Below, in pieces: positions 1 to 7,040 of a stretch of 8,682 nt of DNA (the first letter of the stretch is position 1; each line of letters begins with the position of its first letter). Source of the DNA: Acidobacteriota bacterium (GTDB lineage: Bacteria; Acidobacteriota; Blastocatellia; RBC074); NCBI GenBank assembly GCA_017991275.1, contig JAGNMH010000181.1, positions 1-8,682 of the forward strand, in the 5' to 3' direction. A model generated the notes under the pieces. That model saw nothing but the letters and a program-made list of their open reading frames with translations. It was not told the DNA's origin and did not search any database. The position numbers and the translations under genes are program-made.

Positions 1-1
1 A

Positions 2-1600
2 TCATTACAAGCCGTCTCGCTGGCCATTGCGCAGGAGCGTTCCGTCGAAACTGTGCTGCAACAGATTGTTGAAGGTTTGGTTGCGCAACCGGGCGTGGCT
101 TTGGCGCGGCTGTGGTTGAAAGCTCCGGGCGATATTTGCGCGAAATGTCCGATGAAGTTGCAGTGCCCCGATCAAACCGAATGTTTGCACTTGATGGCGA
201 GTGCGGGGAAGCCGACTAAAACTGGCGTTGAAGATTGGTCGCGATTGGATGGAGATTTTCGCCGCTTTCCGCTGGGCATTCGCAAGATTGGCAAAATCGG
301 CGCGACGGGTGAACCGCTGTTGCTGGTTGACGTGCGACAGGAATCCAACTGGATTGCGCGTCCTAGGTGGGCTGAAAGCGAAGGCATTCAATCTTTTGCC
401 GGGCAGCCGTTGAGCTTTCGCGGGCAAGTTTTGGGTGTGCTGGCTGTGTTCAGCCGCCAGCTTTTGCAACCACAGGAATTCACCTGGCTGCGGATGTTTG
501 CCGATCATGCAGCGGTTGCGTTGGTGAACAGTCGCGCCTTCACCGAAATCGAACAACTGCGCGAACAACTGCGACTGGAAAACGATTATTTACGCGAAGA
601 AGCCAAGCAGGAACGCTTGTTCGGCGACATCATCGGCGAAAGTCCGGCACTGCATAAAGTGTTGGATCAAATTTCGTTGGTCGCTCAAAGCGAAGCCAAT
701 GTGCTGGTTCTTGGTGAATCCGGCACCGGCAAAGAGTTGATCGCGCGCGCCATTCACGAACGCAGTCAACGCTCGATGGGGCCGCTGGTCAAGGTGAATT
801 GCGCTTCGATTCCGCACGATTTGTTTGAAAGCGAATTTTTCGGCCACGTGCGCGGTGCCTTCACCGGAGCGATTCGTGACCGTGTAGGCCGCTTTCAACT
901 GGCCGACGGCGGCACGCTGTTTCTGGATGAAGTCGGCGAAATTCCATTGGATTTGCAAAGCAAGCTGTTGCGCGTTTTGCAGGAAGGAACTTTTGAACGA
1001 GTTGGCGAAGAGAAGACTCGGCGAACCAACGTCCGAATCGTCGCTGCCACCAACCGCGATCTGCGCCGCGAAATTGCCGCCGGAACCTTTCGACAGGATT
1101 TGTTTTTCCGCTTGAGCGTTTTCCCGATTGAACTGCCGCCGTTGCGCGAACGCCGCGAAGACATTCCGTTGCTGGTTCATCACTTCATTCAATTGGCCAG
1201 CCAACAGGCGCGCTGCGGCAAGTTGCAAGTCACAAAACAACAAATGAAGCGGCTGCAAAATTACTCATGGCCTGGCAATGTGCGAGAACTGCAAAACGTT
1301 ATCGAACGCGCCATGATTCTTTCCAGTTGTGGCGCACAACCACTGAATCTGGAATTGATTCTCCCCGAAGATGCCGCCAGCTTTTCGATTCAAACTGGAA
1401 CAGCGACTACAGATTCAACTCCGGGGTTTGTCACACAAGCCGAATTTGAAAAACGTGAGCGCGAAAACTTGATGGCTGCACTGGAGTCGGCGAACTGGAA
1501 AATTTACGGCGCAGGCGGGGCCGCCGAATTGTTGGGCGTCAAACCGACGACGCTGGCTTCGCGTCTGCAATCGCTTGGCATCAAGAAATTACGTGGCTGA
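2..1600 (+). CDS. Sigma-54-dependent transcriptional activator, GAF-AAA+-Fis type (FhlA-like), 5' end missing
   Basis: Bacterial enhancer-binding protein that uses ATP to open sigma-54 promoters; a GAF domain senses the signal. The frame is open from base 2, and the residues before the first possible start (GTG at 53) already read as GAF sequence ([19 protein letters not shown]), so the real start is probably outside the window. Order: GAF (about 2-540) with a four-Cys cluster (bases 137-184), short coiled linker (about 545-610, [20 protein letters not shown]), AAA+ domain with Walker A GESGTGKE (713-736), sigma-54 contact loop GAFTGA (854-871) and Walker B LFLDE (917-931), then a Fis-type helix-turn-helix near 1500-1595. 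The C-terminus ([21 protein letters not shown]) resembles FhlA-type regulators, but no hydrogenase or formate gene is visible, so the target is unknown. There is no receiver domain, so it is not a classical two-component regulator. It ends 27 bp from the convergent HUMPS-family gene. Confidence 0.93.
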   Translation, partial: SLQAVSLAIAQERSVETVLQQIVEGLVAQPGVALARLWLKAPGDICAKCPMKLQCPDQTECLHLMASAGKPTKTGVEDWSRLDGDFRRFPLGIRKIGKIGATGEPLLLVDVRQESNWIARPRWAESEGIQSFAGQPLSFRGQVLGVLAVFSRQLLQPQEFTWLRMFADHAAVALVNSRAFTEIEQLREQLRLENDYLREEAKQERLFGDIIGESPALHKVLDQISLVAQSEANVLVLGESGTGKELIARAIHERSQRSMGPLVKVNCASIPHDLFESEFFGHVRGAFTGAIRDRVGRFQLADGGTLFLDEVGEIPLDLQSKLLRVLQEGTFERVGEEKTRRTNVRIVAATNRDLRREIAAGTFRQDLFFRLSVFPIELPPLRERREDIPLLVHHFIQLASQQARCGKLQVTKQQMKRLQNYSWPGNVRELQNVIERAMILSSCGAQPLNLELILPEDAASFSIQTGTATTDSTPGFVTQAEFEKRERENLMAALESANWKIYGAGGAAELLGVKPTTLASRLQSLGIKKLRG

Positions 1601-1627
1601 ACCATTTGCCGCCAAGCTAAGGACATT

Positions 1628-2269
1628 TCATCTTTTGCCGTCCAGGATGTCGCGCATTTCTTTGGCGACTGTGGCTGGCGAAGCGGCTTCGGCGATGGCT
1701 GCGCCGACGATGATTCCGGCCAAAGGCAGATTGCGTAAAGACTTCAGATCGTTGGTGTCAATTCCTCCGGCCAGATAAACCGGCAAGCCGACCTGCTGAA
1801 TCAATTCGGCAATTGCGTTGAATCGTTCTTCGCGGCTCAGGCCTTTGACCCGTTTGAAACCTCGCCGGTTGATACACAGCGAATCCACGCCCAAATCCCG
1901 CAACTGGCGTGAACGCTCTAAAATATCTACAACTCCCAGGCTGTCAGCCATGACCTGACCGTCATAGCGTTTTGCCGAACGTACCACACGCTCTACGACT
2001 TCGTCAGAAGCGCAGCCCAAAACCGTGACGACTGTTGCTCCGGCGGCAAAAGCGAGTTCGGCAATCGGTTCACCGTCATCAACGACTTTGATATCGGCGA
2101 CGATTGGGCGCCCGCGATGGCGACGGCGCAGTTCTCTTACAGCGCGGATGCCTTCGCGGATCAGCAAAGGCGTTCCGGCTTCGATTAAATCAACTTGTGC
2201 AGCCACTTTTCCAGCCAGTTCCAGTTCATGCATCAGGTCTGGCGCGTCCAGGGCCAATTGCAGCTTCAT
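1628..2269 (-). CDS. HUMPS-family protein: 3-hexulose-6-phosphate synthase-like / OMP decarboxylase superfamily
   Basis: 213-residue single-domain TIM barrel of the OMP decarboxylase suprafamily, closest in pattern to 3-hexulose-6-phosphate synthase (HPS; formaldehyde + ribulose-5-phosphate) or 3-keto-L-gulonate-6-phosphate decarboxylase (KGPDC). Visible: N-terminal LALD (D8), IEAGTP (E30), the metal/catalytic motif D59-I-K61-V-V-D64, phosphate-binding AGGI (167-170) and a second phosphate loop GIIVGAAI near the C-terminus. D109 and A167 match HPS rather than KGPDC at positions known to separate the two, but the usual active-site His is replaced by Asn134 (LCINRRG). True OMP decarboxylase is less likely because the D-x-K-x-x-D spacing and short length fit HPS/KGPDC. 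Start ATG at 2269 has GGAGAG two bases upstream (2272-2277). It stands alone: no isomerase (hxlB) is next to it, so substrate and pathway are unproven. Confidence 0.85.
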   Translation of the reverse strand: MKLQLALDAPDLMHELELAGKVAAQVDLIEAGTPLLIREGIRAVRELRRRHRGRPIVADIKVVDDGEPIAELAFAAGATVVTVLGCASDEVVERVVRSAKRYDGQVMADSLGVVDILERSRQLRDLGVDSLCINRRGFKRVKGLSREERFNAIAELIQQVGLPVYLAGGIDTNDLKSLRNLPLAGIIVGAAIAEAASPATVAKEMRDILDGKR

Positions 2270-2315
2270 GGCTCTCCGATTGTTGATTTCTTCGCTTTAA
2301 CAGGGCTTTTCCGCT

Positions 2316-2336
2316 TTTCCACAATAACTGTGGAAA
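2316..2336. promoter_or_regulatory. Perfect 8-bp inverted repeat TTTCCACA-N5-TGTGGAAA
   Basis: The arms are exact reverse complements at 2316-2323 and 2329-2336 with a 5-bp centre (ATAAC). Each arm overlaps a DnaA-box-like nonamer. It lies 46 bp upstream of the HUMPS-family start codon, so it could equally be an operator for that gene bound by a dimeric regulator. The symmetry is seen directly; either role is inference. Confidence 0.5.
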
Positions 2337-2340
2337 TCTT

Positions 2341-2349
2341 TGTGGATAA
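2341..2349 (-). promoter_or_regulatory. Exact DnaA box TTATCCACA
   Basis: The + strand reads TGTGGATAA, the exact complement of the strong E. coli-type DnaA box. It follows the weaker site at 2329-2337 with a 12-bp start-to-start spacing in the same orientation, about one helical turn, as often seen for cooperatively bound DnaA boxes. Confidence 0.55.
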
Positions 2350-2363
2350 CCGCTCTCTCAGCG

Positions 2364-2431
2364 AGTTAAGTCTATCTAAATTCGTCACTTATAGCAGATT
2401 GCACAACGTTTCAACATTCCAGTTAAGTCTA
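2364..2431 (+). repeat. 11-bp direct repeat AGTTAAGTCTA, two copies
   Basis: AGTTAAGTCTA occurs at 2364-2374 and again at 2421-2431, start-to-start 57 bp, within the AT-rich intergenic region. A diverged third copy (AGTTAAAGTAG) begins at 2559. The copies could be binding sites for a protein acting at this locus; nothing identifies it. Confidence 0.6.
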
Positions 2432-2655
2432 ACTATTTCAACAGATAGTGTTTCAAAACAGGTTTTTCGACAACGAAACGCGAACTTGGTAAAACTACCT
2501 GTGTCTATTTTCCACAGCCGATTTCAAAACCCTCTATTTTCGCGGTGATTTACTCACAGTTAAAGTAGTTCTTGAGCCTAGCTGAAATTTGATTGTTGCA
2601 AGGGTAAAACTTTCAATGAAACACAAAGAGCAATTCATGGTCACAAAGAATGAAA

Positions 2656-5259
2656 TCAAAATGGTGGTTCCTCGCGCATCTGATCCAGTCGCTCCAGAAA
2701 GTCCGGTTTGACCAACACCTGACGCGGCTTTGTTCCGTCTTCGGGGCCAACAACGCCTTCGCGTTCCATCGAATCAATGATCGAAGCCGCGCGGCCATAA
2801 CCGATTCTCAAATGACGTTGCAACAGCGAAGTCGAAGCTTTCTGGCTTTTGACCACAATTCGAACTGCGTCGTCGTATTTTTCGTCTCTGGGGAAATCGC
2901 CGCCATCGCCGCCCCCGGATTCTTTTTCGCTCAGGACAATCTTTTCGTCGTAAGCCGGATTGGCTTGCGACCGAATGAAATCGCAGATGCGTTTGCATTC
3001 TTTTTCGTCAACATAAGCGCCGTGAACGCGAACCAGCCGCGAAGTGCCTGGCCCAAGAAACAACATGTCGCCCTGTCCCAGCAAGCCTTCGGCTCCGTTG
3101 GTGTCAATAATCGTGCGAGAATCCACTTTGGACGAAACGCGAAACGATATTCGGGAAGGGAAGTTGGCTTTGATCAAACCGGTGATGACATCTACGGACG
3201 GGCGTTGAGTCGCCAGTACCAGATGAATTCCAACCGCGCGAGCCATCTGCGCCAATCTTGTGATGCTTTCTTCGACTTCGCGCGCGGCCACCATCATCAG
3301 GTCTGCCAATTCGTCAATGATGATGACGATGAACGGCAATGGTTGAGGCGCATCCACATCGCCGGACGGTTTCATATCGGCGACTTCCTGATTGTATTGC
3401 TCTATGTTGCGGACGCTGAACTGGGCCAGATGTTTGTAACGGTTTTCCATTTCGGCCACTGCCCATTTCAAAGCGTAACCGGCGCGTTTGGGATCAGTGA
3501 CAATCGGCGTCAGCAAATGCGGCAAATCGGCATAAAGCCCAAGTTCCAGTCGTTTCGGATCAACCAGAATCAGCTTCACTTCCTCAGGCGTGGCCTTGTA
3601 AAGCAGCGAAAGCAGAATCGAATTCAACGCGACCGACTTACCGGCGCCAGTTGCACCGGCAATCAGCAGGTGAGGCATCTTGGCCAAATCGGCGGAATAG
3701 TTTGCGCCGTCAATGGTTTTTCCCAGCGCCAGGCTCAGTTTGGAGTCCGAGTCGCGGAATCTTTTCGATTCGATAACTTCGCGCAATCGAATGACTTCGC
3801 GTTTGTCGTTGGGCACTTCAATGCCTACAGTGGATTTGCCTGGAATGCGGTCAATGCGAATGGATTCGGCTTTCAGCCCCAGGCACAGGTCGTCAACCAG
3901 GCTGGTGATGCGACTGTATTTAACGCCGGGATCGGGTTTGAATTCAAAAGTAGTAACAACCGGCCCAGGACTGATCTGTTTGACCTGGCCACTGACATTG
4001 AACTCCTGACATTTTTCGGCCAGTTGTCGGGCGCGTTCCAGCAGATCGGCTTCCGCCATTTCAGGACGACCAGCCGGAAGCGTCAGCATTTCTGTCGAAG
4101 GCAGTTTGTAATCGGCCAGTGCGCGTTTGATCTTTGTTGCCAGACCAGTGGATTTTTTCGGCGCGCTGCGATCTTCAGTTTCTTCAGGACGTTTTACTGA
4201 AACGTCGGCCAGCATATCTTCGACTGTGCGAACCGTTCCCGGTGCATCGGCTTCATCGTCGTCAAAGCTGTCGTTCAATTCGTCGTCAAAAGAATCAGGG
4301 GCGTTCTTGGTTGGGCGTCGCAGGCCACCGGACTTTTTGCTTGCATCAAGCGTAAGTTTGGCCGTTGTTCCGCGCGAAGATTTGACTGCGCTCGTGCCGG
4401 ATTGTTCTCCGTCGCCTAATGTAGCAGCTTCATTTTCAGCATTGACCAAGCCGTAATTACCATTGCCCTCTCCAGTTTCTTTCGGCAATCCGGCAGTCCT
4501 GGCTTTGCGCGCGTTCGGACGCGCAGCCTTGGACAGGTCTTCGCCTCCGCTGTTGATTATGATCGAACCTGTGTTCCTGGCTTGTGGATAATCTGCTTCG
4601 TAATTGCCGGAGCCTCTGCCTGATACGAATTCTGACTGCCCTTCGTAAGGTTTTTGCCACAGACTCGTAACCCAATCTTTCACGATTTGAACGATGTTTT
4701 GGTCTGGTGGCCGCTCAGACAGCTTTTTCAAAAGCGCCGACACCGACAAAGGCGTCGCCAGCAACAATCCGACAACCAGCAGTAATACCAGAGCCACAAA
4801 AGCTCCGCCGATGCCAATGTAACGCGAAATGCCAATCGTCGAATCGCGTACCAGCCAGTAACCGATGAATCCGCCCAGCCGAAATGAATTAGGCTCCCAG
4901 GGAATCAATGTCAAAAATCCGGTCAGCGCAATGATGAGCAGAAAGATTCCCACCAGTTCAGCTTTTGAGGTTTCCGTGCGTTTGTCCGTCCACTGCCACC
5001 AACCCATGATGAACAGGACGCCTGGAATCAACCAGCCAGCCACGCCCAGCGCCTGATAAATGAAGCTGGCGATGTTGGCTCCAATTGGCCCAGCCAAATT
5101 TTTGGCTCGCCTGTACCCGCCTGTCGAAGTCCATGACGGATCGTCCGCGTGGTAAGTCACCAGCGCCAGCACCAGCACAAAGCCTGTGGAGATAAGAATC
5201 AAGCCCATCACTTCGTTCCACGGGCTGTTTCTGGGTTTTTCGGGTGTTTGGATTTCCAT
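2656..5259 (-). CDS. ftsK: DNA translocase FtsK/SpoIIIE
   Basis: Membrane-anchored hexameric ATPase that pumps double-stranded DNA through the closing septum and helps resolve chromosome dimers. The product is 867 residues, between B. subtilis SpoIIIE and the much longer E. coli FtsK. Order: four membrane segments (about 18-35, 66-88, 101-119, 147-169), a hydrophilic linker (about 190-375) with an acidic near-duplication (DSFDDELNDSFDDDEAD), the alpha domain (about 400-520), the RecA-like motor with Walker A GATGAGKS (535-542) and Walker B IIIDELAD (D649/E650), and a C-terminal winged-helix gamma domain (about 800-860; STSLLQRHLRIGYGRAASII), which reads orienting sequences in this family. Start ATG at 5259 is chosen because it leaves a short cytoplasmic N-terminus before the first membrane helix; its ribosome-binding site is weak (AAGAA). 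It lies 44 bp downstream of prfB on the same strand, probably co-transcribed. Confidence 0.97.
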   Translation of the reverse strand: MEIQTPEKPRNSPWNEVMGLILISTGFVLVLALVTYHADDPSWTSTGGYRRAKNLAGPIGANIASFIYQALGVAGWLIPGVLFIMGWWQWTDKRTETSKAELVGIFLLIIALTGFLTLIPWEPNSFRLGGFIGYWLVRDSTIGISRYIGIGGAFVALVLLLVVGLLLATPLSVSALLKKLSERPPDQNIVQIVKDWVTSLWQKPYEGQSEFVSGRGSGNYEADYPQARNTGSIIINSGGEDLSKAARPNARKARTAGLPKETGEGNGNYGLVNAENEAATLGDGEQSGTSAVKSSRGTTAKLTLDASKKSGGLRRPTKNAPDSFDDELNDSFDDDEADAPGTVRTVEDMLADVSVKRPEETEDRSAPKKSTGLATKIKRALADYKLPSTEMLTLPAGRPEMAEADLLERARQLAEKCQEFNVSGQVKQISPGPVVTTFEFKPDPGVKYSRITSLVDDLCLGLKAESIRIDRIPGKSTVGIEVPNDKREVIRLREVIESKRFRDSDSKLSLALGKTIDGANYSADLAKMPHLLIAGATGAGKSVALNSILLSLLYKATPEEVKLILVDPKRLELGLYADLPHLLTPIVTDPKRAGYALKWAVAEMENRYKHLAQFSVRNIEQYNQEVADMKPSGDVDAPQPLPFIVIIIDELADLMMVAAREVEESITRLAQMARAVGIHLVLATQRPSVDVITGLIKANFPSRISFRVSSKVDSRTIIDTNGAEGLLGQGDMLFLGPGTSRLVRVHGAYVDEKECKRICDFIRSQANPAYDEKIVLSEKESGGGDGGDFPRDEKYDDAVRIVVKSQKASTSLLQRHLRIGYGRAASIIDSMEREGVVGPEDGTKPRQVLVKPDFLERLDQMREEPPF
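4583..4591 (-). other. Exact DnaA-box sequence inside ftsK
   Basis: A second exact TTATCCACA (minus strand) sits in the codons for the FtsK linker, in a poorly conserved stretch (DYPQAR). A lone coding-region match may be chance; it is recorded because the same exact nonamer occurs in the intergenic cluster about 2.2 kb away. Confidence 0.3.
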
Positions 5260-5268
5260 AGTTTCTTG

Positions 5269-5342
5269 GGAGTAGGCGGTAGTCAGTAGACGGTAGTCGG
5301 TAGCTAATTCCCGACTCCCGACTCCCGACTCCCGACTCCCGA
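5269..5342. repeat. Two-part heptanucleotide tandem repeat array at the prfB/ftsK junction
   Basis: Bases 5269-5303 are five degenerate 7-bp units of the form NNNGTAG (GGAGTAG, GCGGTAG, TCAGTAG, ACGGTAG, TCGGTAG). After a 6-bp gap, bases 5310-5342 are four exact CCCGACT units plus CCCGA. Both parts have a strict 7-bp period. They resemble the short tandemly repeated heptamers known from cyanobacteria and seen in other repeat-rich genomes. The CCCGACT block lies inside the 3' end of prfB and the NNNGTAG block fills the intergenic gap before ftsK. Arrays like this can change length by slipped-strand mispairing. Confidence 0.9.
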
Positions 5343-6441
5343 TTTAGACAGCAAATACTCTTTGATAAAATCGTCCAGGTCGCCTGCCAGCACTGCGTCA
5401 ACATTACTGGTTTCGTGTTTGGTGCGTACGTCCTTGACCAGCCGATAAGGATGCAAAACGTAATTGCGAATTTGCGAACCGAACGAAATGTCGCGTTTTG
5501 TGGCAGCCAGTTTGTTTGTCTCTGCCTGTTTCTTTTCCATCTCCATTTCGTAAAGCCGCGATTTCAACACTTTCATGGCGACATCGCGGTTCTGGTGTTG
5601 CGAACGCTGATTCTGACAGGTCACGACAATGTTAGTTGGAATGTGCGTGATACGAACCGCCGAATCCGTAGTATTGATGTGCTGGCCTCCGGCTCCGGTC
5701 GAACGATAAGTATCAACGCGCAGGTCTTTGTCCAGGATTTCGATTTCTATGTTCTCGTCAATTTCTGGAGTGACAAACACCGAAGCGAAACTGGTTTCCC
5801 GGCTTTGGCCGGAATTGAACGGCGACATGCGAACCAGACGATGAACGCCGACTTCGCCTGCCAACAATCCGTAAGCGTAATCGCCTTCAACGCGATAGCT
5901 GGCCGATTTGATTCCGGCTTCTTCGCCCGGTTGCAGGTCAATTTCTTCCGTTTTGAAGCCGCGCTTTTGCGCCCATCGCAAATACATTCGCAGCAACATT
6001 TCGGCAAAATCCTGGGCGTCGGTTCCTCCTGCGCCGGAATTGATCGAAAGAAAAGCATTGTTTGCGTCGGTCGGCCCGCCCAGCAACATCTGCGTTTCGC
6101 TTTCCTCGACATCGGCGGCCAGCTTGCTGATTGATTCACGCAGCTCGTTGGCCGAAGCGTCGTCTTCGGCTGCAAAATCAAAGAGCACGGCTATGTCTTC
6201 AACCAATCGCTGCTGATTTTCGGCTGTGTCCAGCGCGCGTTCCAGGCGCGAACGCTGCTGCAAAACCTTCTGAGCTTTTTCTTGATCGTTCCAGAAATCC
6301 GGCGCTGAGGCCTGCTTTTCCAGTTTGGCCAACTCACTGCGTTTGGCATCTACGTCAAAGAAACCTCCGCAATTCGGCAACTCTGGCTTTTAGATCATCG
6401 TGCTGCGCACGCAATTCCTGAGCGGCAACGGCATCAAGCAT
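5304..6441 (-). CDS. prfB: Peptide chain release factor 2 (RF2), expressed by programmed +1 frameshift
   Basis: Class I release factor that recognises UGA and UAA and triggers peptide release at the ribosome. The gene has two overlapping frames: 28 codons from ATG at 6441 (MLDAVAAQELRAQHDD...RRFL) ending at an in-frame TGA (6355-6357), then the +1 frame starting DVDAKRSEL to the TAG at 5304-5306. The full product is 378 residues. The stop-codon tripeptide SPF falls at 206-208 and the catalytic GGQ at 251-253, within one residue of E. coli RF2 (205-207 and 250-252); SPF marks it as RF2, not RF1. Ser247 aligns with E. coli position 246. The start has AGGAG five bases upstream (6447-6451). The last twelve residues (SGVGSRESGVGN) are encoded by the heptamer array and are not a normal RF2 ending, which would stop near EYLLSK. 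ftsK follows 44 bp downstream. Confidence 0.97.
6354..6368 (-). promoter_or_regulatory. RF2 programmed +1 frameshift site (GGAGG-TTT-CTT-TGA-C)
   Basis: On the minus strand an internal Shine-Dalgarno-like GGAGG (6364-6368) is followed by a 3-nt spacer, the slippery CTT codon (6358-6360), the TGA stop (6355-6357) and C. This is the geometry of the known autoregulatory prfB frameshift: when RF2 is scarce, termination at TGA is slow, the ribosome slips one base forward, and full-length RF2 is made. RF2 therefore controls its own synthesis here. Confidence 0.95.
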
Positions 6442-6446
6442 ACTTT

Positions 6447-6451
6447 CTCCT
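6447..6451 (-). promoter_or_regulatory. Ribosome-binding site of prfB
   Basis: AGGAG on the minus strand, five bases before the ATG at 6441. Together with the frameshift site it fixes the prfB start upstream of the in-frame ATG at 6380. Confidence 0.85.
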
Positions 6452-6526
6452 ATCGAATCTGTTTGTTGTTTTAAGGTCGCGTAGCTTACCACACCACTTC
6501 GCTGTATGGCTTGAACTCACAGCAAT

Positions 6527-7024
6527 TTACACAACGCACTTGCAACCGCACTCAAGCAAAATCTCAACTGGCGAAGTCATGCGTTTGGTTCCGTCGCGGC
6601 GAGCGTGTAAGACCAGCAGCGTGTAAGGATCAAAGACCACCACGTCTTTGACGCCTTGCGAAAGGTAAAAGCCGGGGCCGATTTCCAGGTCTTTGGCTTC
6701 ATAACCTTTGCTGACGATTTCAATTACTGCTTCAGGCACCAGAGTGATGGCTTCATCGTCTTCTTCGGGTTCGCGGCAGAAAATGGCAATGTCTGGCCGT
6801 TTCAGCGAACCGTCCGGGAAGCTGATGTATACGTCCGCGGCGTTAATACATTTGCAAGCATTACTCTGCAATTCTGCGCTGACGGCGACGTTTTCAATCC
6901 TGTTGCGAATCCGGTCAACAGCTTTTTGGTGTCTGTAAACCGGATGCGGCTCCCAGATAGGCAAGCCTCGCACAATCTCAAGCCGTACACCGAGTTCGTC
7001 TGCCCTCAACAATCTTTGATCCAT
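6527..7024 (-). CDS. Uma2-family putative restriction-endonuclease-like protein (DUF820)
   Basis: A 165-residue protein of the Uma2/DUF820 family, which has a PD-(D/E)XK nuclease fold; the family's biological role is largely unknown. Visible core: RPDIAIF (D78), then PEAVIEIVSKGYEAKDLE with E102-I-V104 as the acidic/ExV motif and K111-D112, followed by FYLSQGVKDVVVFDP (119-133), the family's usual Y..GV..VVV.DP pattern. The C-terminus ends early after the last core strands with ECGCKCVV, lacking the hydrophobic tail many Uma2 proteins carry. ATG at 7024 is chosen because it has a strong GGAGAGGAG just upstream and starts the family-like sequence (MDQRLLRADELG). A longer in-frame start at 7183 would only translate the repeat element. 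It is a single gene between prfB and the mutase, with its own upstream region, so it is probably not part of either operon. Confidence 0.85.
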   Translation of the reverse strand: MDQRLLRADELGVRLEIVRGLPIWEPHPVYRHQKAVDRIRNRIENVAVSAELQSNACKCINAADVYISFPDGSLKRPDIAIFCREPEEDDEAITLVPEAVIEIVSKGYEAKDLEIGPGFYLSQGVKDVVVFDPYTLLVLHARRDGTKRMTSPVEILLECGCKCVV

Positions 7025-7029
7025 AATTT

Positions 7030-7038
7030 CTCCTCTCC
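7030..7038 (-). promoter_or_regulatory. Ribosome-binding site of the Uma2-family gene
   Basis: GGAGAGGAG on the minus strand, five bases before the ATG at 7024. Its strength and spacing decide this start over the upstream in-frame ATG at 7183. Confidence 0.85.
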
Positions 7039-7040
7039 AA

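Larger units (their letters stand above)
2270..2655. other. AT-rich intergenic region with DnaA-box-like cluster; possible origin or regulatory region
   Basis: This gap between the HUMPS-family and ftsK genes has no credible coding region. Bases 2281-2640 are 38% GC, well below the genes. Matches to TTWTNCACA: TTTTCCACA at 2315-2323 (+), the exact E. coli-type box TTATCCACA at 2341-2349 (-), and TTTTCCACA at 2508-2516 (+). One-mismatch sites lie at 2329-2337 (-) and 2550-2558 (+). An 11-bp direct repeat and short CACAAAGA repeats (2622-2629, 2642-2649) are also present. Replication origins combine DnaA boxes with AT-rich DNA, so oriC is possible. Against it, no dnaA, dnaN or parAB is visible, and genes to the right run toward it. 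It must also contain the promoter of the HUMPS-family gene and the 3' end of the ftsK transcript; I could not place a convincing promoter or hairpin terminator. Confidence 0.45.

Noticed and set aside
1601..1627. Possible bidirectional terminator between the convergent genes
   Set aside because: The 27-bp gap shows no stem-loop followed by a T-run on either strand.
2622..2649. CACAAAGA direct repeat (2622-2629 and 2642-2649) near the ftsK 3' end
   Set aside because: It looks like a fragment of a dispersed CACAAAG-type repeat, but it is too short and simple to call an element; mentioned only as content of the gap.
3153..3160. GGGAAGGG, matching the E. coli FtsK-orienting (KOPS) consensus GGGNAGGG, inside ftsK
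   Set aside because: About one match is expected by chance on both strands of a window this long, so a single site has no weight.
2650..4200. A 516-codon open frame on the + strand opposite ftsK
   Set aside because: It is antisense to the clearly conserved FtsK motor, and its translation (rich in N, Q, F, R) is a typical reverse-strand shadow with no recognisable domain.
4958..5404. 148-codon minus-strand frame across the prfB/ftsK junction
   Set aside because: It overlaps two real genes out of frame and starts inside prfB; it matters only as the frame RF2 would enter if one heptamer were lost.
5304..6380. prfB starting at ATG 6380
   Set aside because: Its first residues are upstream of the conserved +1 shift point in the wrong frame; the frameshift site and the AGGAG before 6441 give the correct start.
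6442..6526. Possible promoter for prfB
   Set aside because: The 85-bp gap must hold a promoter if prfB is not co-transcribed with the Uma2 gene, but no -35/-10 pair with good spacing stood out.
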